64,000 nt of DNA, taken from Bacillota bacterium. Lineage in GTDB: Bacteria; Bacillota; Clostridia; Lachnospirales; Lachnospiraceae. Below are positions 1 through 9,039 of the stretch, in pieces. A program made the translations under genes and the position numbers. Where the stretch lies: the NCBI GenBank assembly GCA_023391695.1, contig JAEWAK010000074.1, forward strand, positions 36,987-100,986, given 5' to 3'. The notes under the pieces are model-generated. The model made no database searches and had not been told where the DNA came from. It saw only the letters and a program-made list of their open reading frames with translations. Positions within the stretch are counted from its first letter, which is position 1. Each line of letters opens with the position of its first letter.

Positions 1-1497
1 GCCGCGTCTTAATTCATTTAATTTCTGAACCGGAACAAAGGTATTGCCTTTCATATGGACGGTTAATTCTTTAAATTCAAAAGAGGTATCGTTTGTTTTC
101 AGTAATTGTTTTCGTATCTTATCCTCGGTCATAGGCTGGTTTTTTGCTTCCTGTACCGTATCCCCTTCCACTTCCGCGTTAATGTCCCCGCACTTTAAGC
201 AAAGCTTTAAAGGTTCTCCGGTCTGCACTTTCAGCTCACCGGTTACCGGAATTTTCTTTTCCTCTTTCCCGTATCGACCGGACAGTTCCTCCAACAGTTT
301 ATTATTTTTGGTTCGGTATACCATATTACCGGTTTTGACCTTGGAACCCCGGTTCAGGTTGACGGAATAATTTTTTCCTTTCCCCTCACCCGATTTTACG
401 GTAAATTCATATAAGCTTTCGGAAGAATCCCTGATTTCCAGTATATCCTGGGCATTGATCTCCTCTGATAAAGTGATAACAGCCTGGCCGCCCTTTACCC
501 CGGTTACCCTGCCGGCCAAAACCCCGCTGTGATTGGGCCTGTAAAGGGAAATCATGGATCTGCCGTTTCTTTCCGTATAATATCCCCCGGTAAAATCTCC
601 CCGGTTATATAAATCTTTCAGCTCCATAATATCCTTTTTCAATTCATCCCTGTGGGCAACCTGGTATTCCCCGTATTTTTCCTTGCCCAATTCAAAATAT
701 TTATCCACATATTTTCTGTAAGCCGCCGTAACCCCCGCAGTATATTCCGGACGTTTCATGCGTCCTTCAATTTTAAAGGAGTCGACTCCGGCTTCAATCA
801 ATTGGGGTATTATATCCAGGGTACAGATATCTTTCGGACTTAGAAGGTATTTTTCATCCTGGTTATTTAAAACCCTGCCACTGTTTAAAAGCTGATACGG
901 CATCCTGCAGGGCTGTGCGCACCTTCCCCGGTTCCCGCTCCTGCCCCCGATCAGGCTGCTCATCAGGCACTGTCCGGAATAGCAGTAACAAAGGGCACCA
1001 TGGACAAAGGATTCTATCTCAAGATCCGTACCTGCCCGGAAGGCCTTAATTTCCTCCAGGCCTAATTCCCTGGAAGTGACAACCCTCGTTACTCCCTTAC
1101 TTTTCAGTACTTCCGCCCCTAAAGCCATGGTTAAAGTCATCTGTGTACTGGCATGAATGGGAAGGTCGGGAAACTGTTCATGCAAAAAGGACAATACCCC
1201 CGTATCCTGTACGATTACGGCATCCAGTCCCTGACCATAATAGGGATAAATATAATTATACAGCTCATTCTCCAACTCAGAATTCTTTAATAATGTATTA
1301 ACGGTCAAATATATTTTTTTATCATGAATATGAACGTAATTAATGGCACGAAGCATATCCTCATCTGTTAAATTATCGGCATAAGCCCTTGCCCCGAATT
1401 TAGTACCTCCGATATAAACCGCATCACAGGAAGCATTCACTGCGGCTGTAAGACTCTCGAAGGAACCTGCCGGAGCCAGAATTTCTATCTTTTTCAT
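1..1497 (-). CDS. U32 family peptidase (collagenase-like), partial
   Basis: Reading frame open from an ATG at 1497 to the window edge (499 codons seen, C-terminus missing). The N-terminus MKKIEILAPAGSFES and the segment ESFVHGALCYCYSGQC followed by RGRCAQPCR are the signature of the U32 peptidase family, with its conserved cysteine cluster around residues 165-200. The part after about residue 380 looks like the DUF3656 extension found in long U32 members. Relatives include E. coli RlhA, needed for 23S rRNA hydroxylation, and proteins called collagenases; which activity applies here cannot be told from sequence. It lies about 400 bp from zapA, as often seen in clostridia. Family assignment is firm, substrate unknown. 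Confidence 0.9.
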   Translation of the reverse strand, partial: MKKIEILAPAGSFESLTAAVNASCDAVYIGGTKFGARAYADNLTDEDMLRAINYVHIHDKKIYLTVNTLLKNSELENELYNYIYPYYGQGLDAVIVQDTGVLSFLHEQFPDLPIHASTQMTLTMALGAEVLKSKGVTRVVTSRELGLEEIKAFRAGTDLEIESFVHGALCYCYSGQCLMSSLIGGRSGNRGRCAQPCRMPYQLLNSGRVLNNQDEKYLLSPKDICTLDIIPQLIEAGVDSFKIEGRMKRPEYTAGVTAAYRKYVDKYFELGKEKYGEYQVAHRDELKKDIMELKDLYNRGDFTGGYYTERNGRSMISLYRPNHSGVLAGRVTGVKGGQAVITLSEEINAQDILEIRDSSESLYEFTVKSGEGKGKNYSVNLNRGSKVKTGNMVYRTKNNKLLEELSGRYGKEEKKIPVTGELKVQTGEPLKLCLKCGDINAEVEGDTVQEAKNQPMTEDKIRKQLLKTNDTSFEFKELTVHMKGNTFVPVQKLNELRRG

Positions 1498-1668
1498 TAT
1501 TTTCCTCATTCCTGCATACGCTTTTTACACATCTGAAATTTGCGCACTGCAGGCTTCTAAAAAATGAGCCGCAGCAAAATATAAGTTAACCCCTTACATA
1601 TAATGGTAATCTTACGTAAGCAGTATAAACTATGAGTTTTGCAGCAGCTTCGATATGTCTGTCCGTTT

Positions 1669-2076
1669 TTATTTATTCTTATCCATTAATTCGGTCTCTA
1701 ACCGGATAATGTTCTTTTGTGCTTCGTTTAATTCCTGTTTCAGGGCTGCTATTTCCCTTTCGGCAGCGTCCAGTTTTGTCTGAGCGGAAATTAATTCATG
1801 TTTTATTTCAAATATTTCATTGCCTTTGCTCTCATTTTCATTTTCAATTTCTTTTATCTGATTGCGGGTTTTAAAATAATCGTCCGCAATATTGATTTCC
1901 ATTAAGATACTTTTCATTTCGGAATCCAATAATTTATAAAAATCCTGTTTCTTAAATTCCTGATGTTTATTATTAATATAAGATGCGACCTTCTGAAGAT
2001 ACTCTTCACTTTCATAACCCCGTAAAGTGTATCTTTTGTTATTAATGATTACTTCGATATTATTCATCTTATTCAT
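1669..2076 (-). CDS. zapA: Cell division protein ZapA
   Basis: A 135-aa protein that fits ZapA, a cytoplasmic activator that bundles FtsZ filaments at the division site. The N-terminal 60 residues (NIEVIINNKRYTLRGYESEE, then YINNKHQEF) are the ZapA beta/alpha domain. Residues 75-135 are a long charged coiled coil (KIEIENEN/ELISAQTKLDAAE pattern) that would form the dimer stalk. The length is slightly above the usual 85-110 aa because of this coil. The start is the ATG at 2076, with AAGGGG about 8 bases upstream; a second ATG three codons in is possible. It is followed by ruvB-ruvA in the opposite direction of transcription order (ruvA, ruvB, then zapA, all minus). Confidence 0.88.
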   Translation of the reverse strand: MNKMNNIEVIINNKRYTLRGYESEEYLQKVASYINNKHQEFKKQDFYKLLDSEMKSILMEINIADDYFKTRNQIKEIENENESKGNEIFEIKHELISAQTKLDAAEREIAALKQELNEAQKNIIRLETELMDKNK

Positions 2077-2268
2077 GTAATCGCCCCTTAGAGTTTATAG
2101 TTTCAGCCTTTATTCCTGACTTTTAATCAAAGCGGATATTCGCATTCTGATTTGCTCCGTGCTCATAAATCGTCACCATGTTCCTGGCACCGGATGTATG
2201 TGTAAAAAACAGTTTTAAGAAATTGAAAAGCAATTCCCATAAATAGTATTATAAACCATCTCTCACTG

Positions 2269-3273
2269 TTAGACAAGCTTTTCTTGACCCAGCCCGAAAT
2301 GCTTATAGGCCAGATCCGACACTACCCTGCCTCTTGGTGTCCTGAGAATCAGGCCGTTCTGAACCAGATAAGGTTCATAGACCTCTTCTATGGTACCGGT
2401 ATCTTCCCCGATTGTAGTTGCCACCGTTTCAATGCCCACAGGTCCGCCGTTAAATTTTTCTATCATGGTGAACAGGATTTCCCGGTCCGTATTATCAAGC
2501 CCCAGCTTGTCCACTTCCAATAAGTCCAGAGCAAAATCAGCAACTTCCCTGGTAATATACCCGTCATATTTTACCTGGGCAAAATCCCTGACCCGCTTTA
2601 GCAGACGGTTTGCGAGACGGGGCGTGCCCCTGGAACGCCTGGCCAGTTCCGTTGCGCCGTCTTCATCTATTTTCACATTAAAAACCTGGGCTGACCGGCA
2701 GATGATTACTTTTAACTCTTCCACCGTATAAAATTCCAGACGGTTTACCACACCAAAGCGGTCACGAAGAGGCGGCGTCAGCATACCGGCCCTTGTGGTT
2801 GCACCAACCAAAGTAAATTTAGGCAGATCCAGCCGGATGGATTTGGCGGTTGCACCCTTGCCGATCACAATATCAATGACATAATCCTCCATGGCAGGAT
2901 ATAAAAGTTCTTCCACCTGCCGGTTCAGGCGGTGTATCTCATCCACAAACAATACATCCCCTTCCTGGAGGTTATTTAAAATAGCCGCCATTTCTCCGGG
3001 TTTCTCTATGGCAGGCCCGGAGGTAACTTTCATATTCACCGACATCTCATTGGCTATGATTCCTGCCAGCGTCGTTTTACCAAGTCCGGGCGGACCGTAA
3101 AAAAGAACATGGTCCAGGCTTTCTTTCCTGCGTTTTGCCGCTTCGATATAAACCTTAAGATTCTCCTTGGCTTTGGTTTGGCCGATGTAATCTTCCAGAA
3201 GCTGGGGTCTTAAAGTATTTTCTATTTTTTTATCTTCATCCATTAATTCCGTTGTAATAATACGTTTTCCCAT
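2269..3273 (-). CDS. ruvB: Holliday junction branch migration helicase RuvB
   Basis: A 334-aa AAA+ motor that drives branch migration of Holliday junctions together with RuvA. Visible motifs: the RuvB N-terminus (LRPQLLEDYIGQ), Walker A GPPGLGKTTL near residue 61, Walker B VLFVDEIHRL near 105, sensor 1 GATTRAG, the arginine finger segment LRDRFG, and the C-terminal winged-helix domain ending in RTPRGRV. Length is normal for the family. It lies 69 bp downstream of ruvA in the same direction, forming the usual ruvAB operon; no ruvC is present, as is typical of Firmicutes. The start at 3273 is preceded by AGGTG. Confidence 0.98.
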   Translation of the reverse strand: MGKRIITTELMDEDKKIENTLRPQLLEDYIGQTKAKENLKVYIEAAKRRKESLDHVLFYGPPGLGKTTLAGIIANEMSVNMKVTSGPAIEKPGEMAAILNNLQEGDVLFVDEIHRLNRQVEELLYPAMEDYVIDIVIGKGATAKSIRLDLPKFTLVGATTRAGMLTPPLRDRFGVVNRLEFYTVEELKVIICRSAQVFNVKIDEDGATELARRSRGTPRLANRLLKRVRDFAQVKYDGYITREVADFALDLLEVDKLGLDNTDREILFTMIEKFNGGPVGIETVATTIGEDTGTIEEVYEPYLVQNGLILRTPRGRVVSDLAYKHFGLGQEKLV

Positions 3274-3342
3274 TTTGACACCTGGCTTTTTTGTTATTGA
3301 TTCTTAGATAATATATAGCCCCGGACAGACAAGTAAATCCTT

Positions 3343-3966
3343 TTAAACCAGTCTTTTTAAGCTCTGCTTCAGGACATCTTCCGCGGTCATTCCTTCTTTT
3401 ATTTCGACATTTCTTACCACTCTGGCAGCATCCGTCTGGGAATAGCCCAGAACAGCCAGGGCTTCGACGGCCTCTTTCCTGATATCAGACACCGCCGTTT
3501 CCGTACCTTTTATCTGTTGCTGCCCTTCCATCTGATTCATTAATTTAAGTTCAAAGGCATCTTCCAGTTTTAATTTGTCTTTTAATTCTATGATCAGTTT
3601 ACTGGCTGTTTTCGTTCCGATTCCCGGTGCTTTTGCAATGGTTTTGACATCGTCGGACAATACCGCAAATCTTAAATCGTCCGGAGTAATGGCTGATAAA
3701 ATGCCAAGAGCACCTTTCGGGCCAATCCCATTGACCGTAATTAATAACTTAAATACATTTAAATCGTCACGGGTCAAAAATCCAAATAACAAGACCGCAT
3801 CTTCCCGGACATAAAGATAAGTATATACCTTCAGGTGGCTTCCTGTTTTAGGCAGACCATCTAAAGAAGAAAGGGGCATACGCACTTCATAACCCAAGCC
3901 GTTTGCCTCTATGACAATTCCTTCTTCACTCACTTCCGTTAATTCACCTTTTATGTATGATATCAT
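3343..3966 (-). CDS. ruvA: Holliday junction branch migration protein RuvA
   Basis: A 207-aa DNA-binding subunit that forms a tetramer on Holliday junctions and loads the RuvB motor. The N-terminal OB domain (MISYIKGELTEV...GLGYEVRMPLSS), the two helix-hairpin-helix motifs (VNGIGPKGAL near residue 79 and APGIGTKTASKLIIELK near 114) and the C-terminal RuvB-binding domain (EALAVLGYSQTDA) are all visible. The acidic/flexible linker around residues 140-155 is also as expected. It is the first gene of the ruvAB pair. Complete and ordinary. Confidence 0.98.
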   Translation of the reverse strand: MISYIKGELTEVSEEGIVIEANGLGYEVRMPLSSLDGLPKTGSHLKVYTYLYVREDAVLLFGFLTRDDLNVFKLLITVNGIGPKGALGILSAITPDDLRFAVLSDDVKTIAKAPGIGTKTASKLIIELKDKLKLEDAFELKLMNQMEGQQQIKGTETAVSDIRKEAVEALAVLGYSQTDAARVVRNVEIKEGMTAEDVLKQSLKRLV

Positions 3967-4119
3967 ATATATACCAAGCCTCTCACTAAAAGCATAGAAC
4001 CAATAGTTCCTGCTTAATTTACCTCTATTATAACCTTTGCAAAGGAATTAAGCAAGAACTTTCAAAACAGGTGTTCGCAGCCGCCTTAAAAGGACAGGAG
4101 CCGCTTGTGATTCCTTACT

Positions 4120-6615
4120 CTACATCAGGGTAGAGAACAGATTGAGAATCCGCTGGTAGGTTTTTAAATACCAGGGCCTGTTCTTCCAGTCCTGATAAGT
4201 AATTTCCAGACTTATATCCATGGTATTCATCAGATCATCTTTAATGATATCAATGACTTCCCGGTTACACATCCAAAGGCCGCATTCATAGTGAAGATAA
4301 AAACTGCGGTAATCCATATTGATGGTGCCTACAATGCCGCAATCTTCATTAATTATGGTTTTTGCGTGGATAAATCCGGGTTTGTATTCATAAATTTTAA
4401 TGCCGGCTTCCAATAACCGTCCATAATTATAATTGGTCAGTCTCTTAACATTTTTTTTATCCGGTATATAAGGTGTTATGATCCTGACATCGACTCCGCT
4501 TTTTACGGCTGTTATCAGGGCCTGCTTCATATCATCTTCTATAATCAGGTAAGGCGTGGTGATATAAACATATTTCTTGGCATAATTTATAATCTGCATG
4601 TAAATGGTTTCAATGGGGTTGTTGGGATTATTGGCCGGGCCGTCTGCAATTACATGGCAGTAGACATCGCTTGACGGGAACTTTTTCGTAGGCCGGTATG
4701 GGTTATAATCAAGCCTGACCCCGCTGTTACAGATTTCCCACATCTGCAGGAAAGTTACCGTAAGCCCCCAGACGGCATCCCCTTCCACCCTGACCGCATT
4801 ATCCTTCCAGGTTCCAAACCGTTTCACGAGATTGACGTATTCATCCGCCAGGTTCATCCCTCCGGTATAGCCTACGTTTCCGTCAATTACAATAATTTTC
4901 TGATGGCTCCTGTAGTTCATATAGAGTTTATCCGTATATTTATGGATTGGGTTAAACACTCCGATTTCAAACCCTTCCGTTTCCAGGTTCTTTCTGAAAT
5001 TTTTGGGAGTCCTGAGCGTTGCCCCAAAATCATCGTACATGAACTTTACATGGACACCTTCCTTTATCTTGGCAAGCAGCAGCTTATGCATGTTATCCCA
5101 TAAAACGCCTTCTCCGACAATAAAGAAATTAATCAGGATAAATTTACCTGCATTTTTTATATCTTCAAAAATGGCTTCAAAGGTATCCTCCCCCATGGGG
5201 TAATACTGAATTTGGTTATTTTTAAACAACGGAAAACGCTGGCTTTCCATGTATCTGGACATTCTGCTTTTGGTCGGATATTTTCCCGCATATTCCTTTG
5301 CCAGGTCCGCATCATAATGCAGATACTGTGCTCCGTGGGTCATTTTAGCCATAACCTGTTTCTCTATTTTACGCTTGGAACCCGCCTTTCCCCACAACGC
5401 ATACATGATATGGCCTGTAAAAGGCAGAATCAGCACGATACAAATCCAGCTTATTTTATAAGATGGGCTTCGGTTGTCATTTACCAGCCCAATGGTTACA
5501 AATATACTGAATATCTCAATAATAAGGTAAATATAAATCGTGGACTCACTCAGCCAATATGTAAGTAAGAACAGAACTACAAACTGGATTAAAACCAATA
5601 GGCCAACTAAAGCAACCCGTAAAAATCCGCTTAAATAACTTTTCGAGGTACCTTTCAGATCTTCATTCAGTATACTGCTCATGTTATTCCACCTCTCTTT
5701 ACCTATACTTTTATACAGCCTTTCTTTTAAACCGGCCAATTCCAATTCATGTCTTAAGGAACGCAAGTCAGGAAAGGCCTTTAATAAACGCCTCTGGACA
5801 TAACTTGTCTTGATTTCCCTTGCCTGCAACCGGTTTATATATTCCTTTACCTGCCCTTCTATCTCCTGACGTAACTTCCTGAAATCAAACCCTTCTTTGG
5901 TTTTATTTCTATCTATTAATTTATCCCTGTTTTCTTCCATAAATAACTTAACGTTATCTAACAGTTCGGAAGCTTTATAACCGGATAACCTGTGTTTTAA
6001 TTCCTCTTTGGTTTCATATAATCTGCTGTTTTCAATATATTCCTGAAACTCCTGTTTCAGTCTCTGCAAATCGGTAAGTACGGTGTCAAGCTGCAGAGTA
6101 TGTACGACCGTAATAGCAGTATCGGCTGCAAAAACAACGATTAATATGTATCCGATGTATTCTCCATAAAGTTTTGGAATTGCATTTAATAGGATAACCA
6201 TATGGGGCTGTAATAATTCCGTCATTAAAACGGATAATACTCCCCAGAAAAGTGAGGCGGACAAACATACCCTGCCGCGGTAATTAAATTTTTTATCACT
6301 GTAATCCCACCATTTTGCATGAAATAATAATTCCATGCAAAGAGAAGTAAAATATTCAAGTAAAGTAGCAAGAACCATGCCGCCGAGAAATACCAGCAAA
6401 ACCCTGTTCCTGTACTGCCAGAATACCATATAAACAATGGTTGCCCCAGCACCGTAAATCGGTATGACGGGACCGTTTAAAAAGCCTCTGTTTACCCAGT
6501 TTTTTTTAACTATGGAAACATAGCAGCTTTCATAAATCCATCCCATAAAAGAATATATTATAAAATTATAAAAAATATCAAAAAATTCCAGACCAAAAAT
6601 CTTAATGTCCCACAT
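4120..6615 (-). CDS. In-frame fusion: CmpB-like membrane protein + cardiolipin synthase
   Basis: One open frame of 831 codons with two parts. Residues 1 to about 310 match the ABC_trans_CmpB family (PF06541): several membrane helices with FIIYSFMGWIYES, FLNGPVIPIYG and WWDYSD, then a charged coiled coil; its role is unknown. Residues 312-831 are a normal-length cardiolipin synthase, which joins two phosphatidylglycerols: a two-helix PLDc_N domain, HKD1 (HQKIIVIDG near residue 570) and HKD2 near 750. HKD2 reads HAKTIINEDCGIVGT, one residue shorter than usual and without the Asp in the normal place. An internal ATG at 5682 (residue 312) has GAGAGGTGG six bases upstream, so a separate 520-aa synthase may also be made. 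Confidence 0.85.
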   Translation of the reverse strand: MWDIKIFGLEFFDIFYNFIIYSFMGWIYESCYVSIVKKNWVNRGFLNGPVIPIYGAGATIVYMVFWQYRNRVLLVFLGGMVLATLLEYFTSLCMELLFHAKWWDYSDKKFNYRGRVCLSASLFWGVLSVLMTELLQPHMVILLNAIPKLYGEYIGYILIVVFAADTAITVVHTLQLDTVLTDLQRLKQEFQEYIENSRLYETKEELKHRLSGYKASELLDNVKLFMEENRDKLIDRNKTKEGFDFRKLRQEIEGQVKEYINRLQAREIKTSYVQRRLLKAFPDLRSLRHELELAGLKERLYKSIGKERWNNMSSILNEDLKGTSKSYLSGFLRVALVGLLVLIQFVVLFLLTYWLSESTIYIYLIIEIFSIFVTIGLVNDNRSPSYKISWICIVLILPFTGHIMYALWGKAGSKRKIEKQVMAKMTHGAQYLHYDADLAKEYAGKYPTKSRMSRYMESQRFPLFKNNQIQYYPMGEDTFEAIFEDIKNAGKFILINFFIVGEGVLWDNMHKLLLAKIKEGVHVKFMYDDFGATLRTPKNFRKNLETEGFEIGVFNPIHKYTDKLYMNYRSHQKIIVIDGNVGYTGGMNLADEYVNLVKRFGTWKDNAVRVEGDAVWGLTVTFLQMWEICNSGVRLDYNPYRPTKKFPSSDVYCHVIADGPANNPNNPIETIYMQIINYAKKYVYITTPYLIIEDDMKQALITAVKSGVDVRIITPYIPDKKNVKRLTNYNYGRLLEAGIKIYEYKPGFIHAKTIINEDCGIVGTINMDYRSFYLHYECGLWMCNREVIDIIKDDLMNTMDISLEITYQDWKNRPWYLKTYQRILNLFSTLM

Positions 6616-6715
6616 GTCAACTTCAACCCTTAATTAGAATGTCAAAAGATATTATGCATATTTTAACATATTTAGCACATGAAATACACTGTTATTTTAC
6701 ATATTTAATCCGCAC

Positions 6716-6743
6716 TTGTAAAGTTATCTATTTATGATAAAAT
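6716..6743 (+). promoter_or_regulatory. Putative promoter for yprB
   Basis: A -35-like TTGTAA (6716-6721) and a -10-like TAAAAT (6738-6743) with a 16-bp gap lie in the AT-rich spacer between the divergent cardiolipin synthase fusion and yprB, about 45 bp before the yprB start. This is a consensus match only; no transcript data are available. Confidence 0.4.
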
Positions 6744-6785
6744 GATTAAGATAAGATTAATTTTCACACAATAGGACAAATTATT

Positions 6786-8108
6786 ATGAAAACACTCCAA
6801 TCCAAACTTAATATTCAGGCCTCCTACCCTCTTATGACTCCTCATAATTGGGAAGATATTATCTTTTTCGATATAGAAACAACCGGGTTTTCTGCATATA
6901 CCTCTTATCTTTATCTAATCGGCTGTATGTATTATGAGGATAATACCTGGCAGATGACCCAGTGGCTCGCAGATGACATGAACAGTGAGGTATCAATGCT
7001 GGAGGCTTTTTTTCAGACGTTAAAATCCTATAAACGTCTGGTCCATTTTAACGGCAGTGGTTTTGACATACCGTTTATTTTGCAAAAATGTAAACAGCAT
7101 CATCTGGATTATACCTTTGAGGACATTGAAAACTTTGATATCTATAAAAAGTTAATACCCTTCAAAAAATTATTGCCCCTGCCAAATTATAAATTAAAAA
7201 CCATTGAAAAATTTGTAGGGATAAACCGGGAAGATTCCTATTCCGGAGAAGATCTGATACAGATTTATGCCAATTATTTAGGCCGGCTGCAATATGAAAA
7301 ATTACTGCAAAAAAATATACCGGATAAAAATATCAAACCCAAAGCCAGTATGATAGATAGTATATCCCGAAAGGAAACAGACCATACCAAAAATCTTTCT
7401 GCCGAAGAATTATCCCGCCTGTTTTTGCTGCATAATCTGGAGGATGTAAAAGGGTTACTGAAAGTATCCGAGATTCTTTTTTATGCCGACCTGTTTGAAA
7501 AAGATATTGCAAATGTATTGTTCCAGGAAGAAAACACGGTTTCTCCGACACAGGCACTAACTCCCGATATTTTAATAAATGGGGATGAAACAATTACTTC
7601 CTCCGTCAGTTTTCATTTTACCCTTGGTAACAGCCTGCCTCAGCCCGTTACCTTATATACTCCACTGCCCTCACTCCTGCCGGAAGGCACGGAAGACAGT
7701 AACCGGAGTAATCATGATTTTTCGCTTTTTCTTAAATTAAGCGAAAACCGGCTTACCCTGACCCTCCCGATTTACCAGGGGGAACTGAAATATTTCTATG
7801 ACAATTACAGAGACTATTTTTATCTTCCGAAAGAAGATACGGCTATTCATAAAAGTGTTGCCCAGTATGTGGATAAAGATTTCAAGGTAAAAGCCAAGCC
7901 TGCAACCTGCTATTCCAAAAAGTACGGTCATTATATCCCTCAGGCTGAAAACCTGTTTACCCCATATTTTAAAAACAGCTTTGCGGATAAATTAACTTAC
8001 TTTGAATTAAGTAACCCTGGGCTGAATGAACCCGACCGGTTCCAGGATTATATAAACTCCCTGCTTCATTTTATTTTACATAATAAAGGAACTCAAATTT
8101 TAACCTGA
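6786..8108 (+). CDS. yprB: YprB-like RNase H-fold exonuclease
   Basis: A 440-aa protein of the YprB/RNase_H_2 family (PF13482), a DEDD-type 3'-5' exonuclease fold. The first acidic pair is in IFFDIETTGF (Asp29, Glu31). VHFNGSGFDIPFI carries the second metal-binding Asp, and the C-terminal acidic residues lie in the region of LLHNLEDVKGLL near residue 220. The C-terminal half (about 240-440) is less conserved and has no recognised domain here. In Bacillus, yprB lies beside the helicase gene yprA; no such helicase is present here. The substrate is not known. ATG at 6786 follows AGGAC at a suitable distance. Confidence 0.82.
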   Translation: MKTLQSKLNIQASYPLMTPHNWEDIIFFDIETTGFSAYTSYLYLIGCMYYEDNTWQMTQWLADDMNSEVSMLEAFFQTLKSYKRLVHFNGSGFDIPFILQKCKQHHLDYTFEDIENFDIYKKLIPFKKLLPLPNYKLKTIEKFVGINREDSYSGEDLIQIYANYLGRLQYEKLLQKNIPDKNIKPKASMIDSISRKETDHTKNLSAEELSRLFLLHNLEDVKGLLKVSEILFYADLFEKDIANVLFQEENTVSPTQALTPDILINGDETITSSVSFHFTLGNSLPQPVTLYTPLPSLLPEGTEDSNRSNHDFSLFLKLSENRLTLTLPIYQGELKYFYDNYRDYFYLPKEDTAIHKSVAQYVDKDFKVKAKPATCYSKKYGHYIPQAENLFTPYFKNSFADKLTYFELSNPGLNEPDRFQDYINSLLHFILHNKGTQILT

Positions 8109-8225
8109 TTTTGAATAAAAAACACGAAAAAAAACATACTAACCTCCAAAGAGGCTTTTGCTCTATTCACAGGTAACGGATGGTCCCGTGAATTCTGCGG
8201 CGCCTCATTCAGAAAGGAGATAGTT

Positions 8226-8393
8226 ATGGCAAATTCAAAAAACAAAACCGGAAAAAGCACTGCTTCAAGCAGTAAGTCCTCCGGCAGTTCCTCCGGCAAT
8301 GCCTCCAGTAGCTTAAATCAAACCACAAGGAAAATACCCTCCTTTACAAGTTCTGATAAAAGTGAACGCCGTGACGGCCCGGGCGGAAATTAA
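8226..8393 (+). CDS. Small Ser/Gly-rich peptide of unknown function (55 aa)
   Basis: An ATG at 8226, preceded by AAAGGAG at 6-7 bases, opens a 55-codon frame that ends just before a perfect terminator. The peptide is basic and very rich in Ser, Lys, Asn and Gly (KNKTGKSTASSSKSSGSSSG), with no hydrophobic segment, so it should be soluble and largely disordered. It ends with ERRDGPGGN. The good ribosome binding site and the adjoining terminator support a real gene. Low-complexity small basic proteins of this kind occur in spore formers, but nothing specific can be assigned. Confidence 0.65.
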   Translation: MANSKNKTGKSTASSSKSSGSSSGNASSSLNQTTRKIPSFTSSDKSERRDGPGGN

Positions 8394-8401
8394 CAGCTGA
8401 A

Positions 8402-8439
8402 AAAGGCCTAAAACCACTTAGACGGTTTTAGGCCTTTTA
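8402..8439. terminator. Intrinsic terminator after the small peptide gene
   Basis: A perfect 15-bp inverted repeat (AAAAGGCCTAAAACC, 8402-8416, and its complement, 8425-8439) with an 8-base loop. It begins 9 bp after the stop codon of the 55-aa gene. Flanking A and T runs let it work in both directions. Confidence 0.9.
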
Positions 8440-8568
8440 GCTTTTTCTTTTAGTACGCTCTTTGTGATTCACTAGGTCTTATGTTTCCTTATTATCTTTT
8501 CGACTTTTTTTTATCTGCTGCCATATTATCAGCCCTTTCTAAAATATATCGTTATCTTTAGCTCAATA

Positions 8569-8736
8569 TCATTCTGAAAGCGTCTCTAAAACCTTGCCTA
8601 TAGCATAATCCTCTGCCTTGGCTTGCAGGTCATCCGGATCTGTATTCTCACCATACTCCAATTTCATGTAATCTTCATTATCTTTTAATGCCTTATCGCA
8701 TCTTATATATATAAATTGGGTAAAATCATAATTCAT
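8569..8736 (-). CDS. Small acidic protein of unknown function (55 aa)
   Basis: The chosen ATG at 8736 has AAAGGAG 10 bases upstream, lying within the end of the preceding small ORF. A longer frame starting at 8784 lacks such a site and would overlap that ORF. The 55-aa product (MNYDFTQFIYIRCDKA...) is acidic, with DNEDYMKLEYGENTDPDDL in the middle, and has no recognised domain. It is the second gene of a two-gene unit controlled by the operator-bearing promoter at 8916-8944. This arrangement resembles small phage- or plasmid-type accessory genes (inference). Confidence 0.6.
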   Translation of the reverse strand: MNYDFTQFIYIRCDKALKDNEDYMKLEYGENTDPDDLQAKAEDYAIGKVLETLSE

Positions 8737-8738
8737 AT

Positions 8739-8879
8739 CTAGTATTCTCCTTTGCAACTTATATTTTCCTTTATTCTTCTCCATGCAGTTTTAAAAGCAT
8801 TAGATACGGTGTATCCTAATTTATAAAGCTCGTTTGCTATTGTTACGACTGCTTTCCTTACGGTTGTTATATCTTTCAT
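8739..8879 (-). CDS. Small phage-like protein of unknown function (46 aa)
   Basis: ATG at 8879 with AAGAAGG about 7 bases upstream, and a stop at 8739, two bases before the next gene's start codon, which implies translational coupling. The sequence (MKDITTVRKAVVTIANELYK, then SNAFKTAWRRIK) looks like the short helical proteins seen in Firmicute prophages and integrative elements, which share a pattern of the type AhelhklGhshs.AF..AW. This resemblance is from memory and weak. The gene is expressed divergently from the HTH regulator at 9040 and sits directly downstream of a clear promoter and palindrome. Confidence 0.6.
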   Translation of the reverse strand: MKDITTVRKAVVTIANELYKLGYTVSNAFKTAWRRIKENISCKGEY

Positions 8880-8915
8880 ACTGCAATACCTTCTTTTCTT
8901 TATTTTTATGTATAT

Positions 8916-8944
8916 ATTCTACACCATTGTGTAGTTTGTGTCAA
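8916..8944 (-). promoter_or_regulatory. Promoter with overlapping palindromic operator
   Basis: On the minus strand, TTGACA (8939-8944) and TAGAAT (8916-8921) are separated by exactly 17 bp, a near-consensus housekeeping promoter for the two small minus-strand ORFs. A perfect palindrome CTACAC-CATT-GTGTAG (8919-8934) overlaps the -10 box and the spacer, exactly where a repressor would block RNA polymerase. The HTH protein encoded divergently at 9040 is the obvious candidate ligand (inference). Confidence 0.75.
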
Positions 8945-8986
8945 TGCTTTTTTAAAGAAATTCTATATAATCTTATAGATTTTGTA

Positions 8987-9015
8987 TTGCATAATATAGA
9001 AATATAGTTTATAAT
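8987..9015 (+). promoter_or_regulatory. Promoter of the HTH regulator gene
   Basis: TTGCAT (8987-8992) and TATAAT (9010-9015) are spaced by 17 bp, 25 bp before the regulator's start codon. The -10 matches consensus and the -35 matches in four of six positions. It is divergent from the promoter at 8916-8944. Confidence 0.7.
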
Positions 9016-9039
9016 TGTTTATGAAAGGATGGTGATATA

